From the NCBI GenBank assembly GCA_964017155.1, contig OZ024857.1:16532415-16596414 (forward strand): 64,000 nucleotides of DNA, given 5' to 3'. The notes beneath the pieces were generated by a model. That model ran no database searches and was not told the DNA's origin. It saw only the letters and a program-made list of their open reading frames with translations. This stretch comes from Oasisia sp. SBJ-2009 (Eukaryota > Annelida > Polychaeta > Sabellida > Siboglinidae). Position 1 is the first letter of the stretch. Each line of letters begins with the position of its first letter. Position numbers and translations under genes: made by a program. Shown piece by piece: positions 61,890 through 64,000 of the stretch.

Positions 61890-62760
61890 ACTTTTCCCTT
61901 CTTCTAATAGACTTTCGATCAGGTGTACATCACCCCACCCCTGTCAACATCAATCGGCAACACATAGAAATTGTGCATTCCTATAAATGTCTGGGTACAA
62001 CAATCGATGACAAACTAAGGTGGGTTGATAATACAATGAATCTATATAAAAAAAAGGCCAACAAAGATTGTACTTCCTGAGAAAACTCAATGCCTTGCAC
62101 ATAGACAGAAACATTTTATTTGTGTTCCACGACACATTTGTAAAAAAGTGTTATTACGTTCGGTCTTGTTTGCTGGTGGGAAATATCTTAGTCAAAAACA
62201 GACAACAGGTAAACATAATATACACCATTTCTTGCAAAATCGCGATGTGCTGTACACCCGATACCAGTCTGAAGGAGTTGTAAAAGTCAAGAACACTGCA
62301 AATGGCAACCAAAATCTTATCTGACCCCACCCACTTCTTACACGACCATTACGACCTCTGGATGCAGGTAGAGAATGCCAACAGTAAAAACACAGCGAAC
62401 CCTTAAATCCTTCATGCCAACCTCCATCAAGTATCTGAATCAGCCACACACAAAATAATCATTGAAATATCACATTCTCTAACGCTGACAATGCAATGAT
62501 GTTTTATCATCTTAATTAATTAATATAATTATGTTACTATAATATTGTCATATTGTTTTAGTATATTTATTTATTCCAATATATATCATATTTATATCAT
62601 TTTAGCTAACGGCTACATATTTACATGCTTGATTTTACTGTATACATGCGTCGCTACGTGAATTAAATATTGTGTTTTATGCAACCTCCAAACTGGAAAA
62701 TGTATTTCCATTCTATGAATTGGACAATAAAGTTATTATTATTATTATTATTATTATTAC
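61890..62760 (+). mobile_element. Second LINE fragment (3' end) with TTA-repeat tail
   Basis: On the plus strand: LLLIDFRSGVHHPTPVNINR, HSYKCLGTTIDDKLRWVDNT, then FLRKLNALHIDRNILFVFHD after frame changes. The 3' end has ttggacaataaagttattatt and more TTA units (62738-62760), a typical LINE tail. It is head-on against the fragment at 60966-61860. Confidence 0.82.
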
Positions 62761-63361
62761 AAATGTGAGGCGTCACTTCTCATGCCGCGGCGTTGACCCA
62801 AAACACACAAGTCAACAAGTGTGATGGAGCGCTGGTCGGTTGTACAACCCAGACGAATAGTTTCTAGAATGAGTAATTTGCTAAGTTAGACGACAGGTTA
62901 TGTGGCAAGAATGCACAAACAGTTAGTCACTGTGCTATTTCAGAAGAACGTATTCGTCGTCTTGTATTCAACGGTCGTGTCTGGCACGACTGGTGCGATT
63001 GTTTGTATCACGGGGTGAGTATTGCACAATAATGAGTCATTCGTCGCCATTGTCCATAGAGACGATTTATTTGGCAGCATAAAAGCAGCCTCTGTCATAA
63101 ACCAATCCGCGCCAAGCCACAACGACCACAAGGACTGCTGATGGAAACAACTCCTCGCAACATGTCGTACTTTTCTGTAAGTTAAAAAGCAATAGGTTAG
63201 TTTTTATATATCGCAGTACCCAGTTCCCAAGACTGGCCAAAGCACGTTACACTTTACGCAAGGCAGACCTGTTCAATTCAATGAACACCATGTCGACCTT
63301 TTCTGGAAAGTCTACAATGTAGTTAGGAAATGCGAACTGTTAGTGAGTCACGAGCTTCACA
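62761..63361. other. Intergenic between genes C and D, no accepted gene
   Basis: A possible plus-strand exon at 62944-63014 (acceptor tatttcag, donor gtgagt) was considered and not accepted. It encodes no Gly-X-Y and has no partner exon. Confidence 0.4.
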
Positions 63362-63498
63362 CTAGGGGTCATAGTTGTCGTTTCTCTTCAGTTGTTTCAA
63401 GCCTTGCCGGTGGCTGATGATGACAAATGTTGCCAACACGACGAACCAAACAGTGAGACAGAACTCCCACAACGGCTTCACGAAGTCCATCGGACGAT
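63362..63498 (-). CDS. Collagen-like gene D, terminal exon only: membrane segment and stop
   Basis: Minus-strand acceptor tttcctgcag ends at 63499; the exon reads DRPMDFVKPLWEFCLTVWF, VVLATFVIISHRQGLKQLK and a short tail, with TAG at 63364-63362. It aligns with the last exon of gene C (FVKPLW[DE]F..LT[IV]WFVVL). It begins with the last two bases of a split codon (phase 1), as in genes A, B and C. The collagen exons must lie beyond the right edge. It is convergent with gene C. Confidence 0.8.
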
Positions 63499-63614
63499 CT
63501 GCAGGAAATGAGCAAAAATATCGTGTAACGAATCAGAATAACAACCGGAAATGTGCATTTGACCCAATAATGAAAAATATAAATGAGTATAGACGTACAA
63601 AGCAGCTTAAACTA

Positions 63615-63815
63615 ATGTGTTTGTAACGAGTTTGGGAAGCATCGTGCCACGCTGTAATTAATGCGCGAAGACAGTACGCACACAAGTAGTCGTCACTATT
63701 TCTAGCCCGGTATTCATTCATACAGATAAGTGAACTGGGTGAAAACTCTTGCACAAGGTTTGACACGGCTCGTTGTCGAGACTACGAAGCTCTGGCCACT
63801 GCGCCACTACGTAAG
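63615..63815 (-). mobile_element. tRNA-derived SINE, family 2, antisense copy
   Basis: The minus strand reads gcgcagtggccagagcttcg, ccgtgtcaaaccttg and tttcacccagttcacttatc, then gtatgaatg, aligned with the copy at 54866. The B-box segment is deleted. Confidence 0.72.
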
Positions 63816-64000
63816 TGCAATACCTTTTTGGTGTTGAAGAATATATTCCCATTTTCCCACATTAAAAATAGCAGATTTGCTGTTACGAATCACCACGCTG
63901 GTAATTCGGAATAGAGGAACATATACCGTTCTCTTAACATTAGTAGAACAGTGCAATTCGATGACCGGTGCGTTCGCACATCGCACACAACTTAATCGTC

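Noticed and set aside
62944..63014. Possible plus-strand 71-nt exon with tatttcag acceptor and gtgagt donor
   Set aside because: Length and phase mimic gene C exon 2, but the translation has no Gly-X-Y and no partner exons were found.

Overview
This is animal nuclear DNA. Split genes with GT-AG introns, tRNA-derived SINEs, several LINE reverse transcriptase fragments, a DIRS-type tyrosine recombinase and an extreme load of micro- and minisatellites all point to an invertebrate. Minisatellites that swallow exon-intron boundaries recall ones I remember from the amphioxus Adh locus, so a cephalochordate (Branchiostoma) is my leading guess. I could not test this. Nearly all the very long open frames in this window are translations of tandem repeats, not genes.

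Left part (1-21.5 kb, + strand): the last 18 coding exons of a dipeptidyl-peptidase-4-like serine protease (family S9B), 612 codons plus a stop, phase-consistent from first to last exon. The active-site double Glu, oxyanion-hole Tyr, Ser, Asp and His are present. Its introns hold an antisense LINE, a 380-bp inverted-repeat DNA element, a piece of DIRS terminus and large arrays, including 600 bp of CCCT and 2.1 kb of CA-rich repeat. Three minisatellites are built from splice junctions of this gene.

Middle (21.5-30 kb): the 3' flank of the protease gene, an antisense LINE fragment (23.3-24.1 kb), and a decayed DIRS-like retrotransposon (24.8-28.2 kb) that keeps a recognisable tyrosine recombinase but no reverse transcriptase.

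Right part (30-64 kb): a cluster of four paralogous small collagen-like membrane protein genes that I assembled exon by exon. Gene A (minus, 29983-35369, 161 aa), gene B (plus, 42711-47593, 174 aa), gene C (plus, 52779-59324, 163 aa) and gene D (minus, only the last exon, 63362-63498). Each complete gene encodes a signal peptide, about 100 residues of Thr-rich Gly-X-Y with short interruptions spread over small phase-0 exons, and a last exon with one membrane segment and a short tail. A, C and D share W-[DE]-x3-T-[VI]-W in that segment. The predicted orientation is N-terminus outside, opposite to the well-known transmembrane collagens. I know no described family with this layout. It is the best candidate here for an undescribed system.

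A and B are divergently arranged. Between them lie a 3.9-kb minisatellite of about 112 units that each resemble a 3' splice site, and a young 5'-truncated LINE flanked by a 17-bp target-site duplication, 70 bp from the start codon of gene B. Three more minisatellites overlap splice sites of genes A and B, making six in the window. The remaining space is simple repeats, SINEs and LINE tails.
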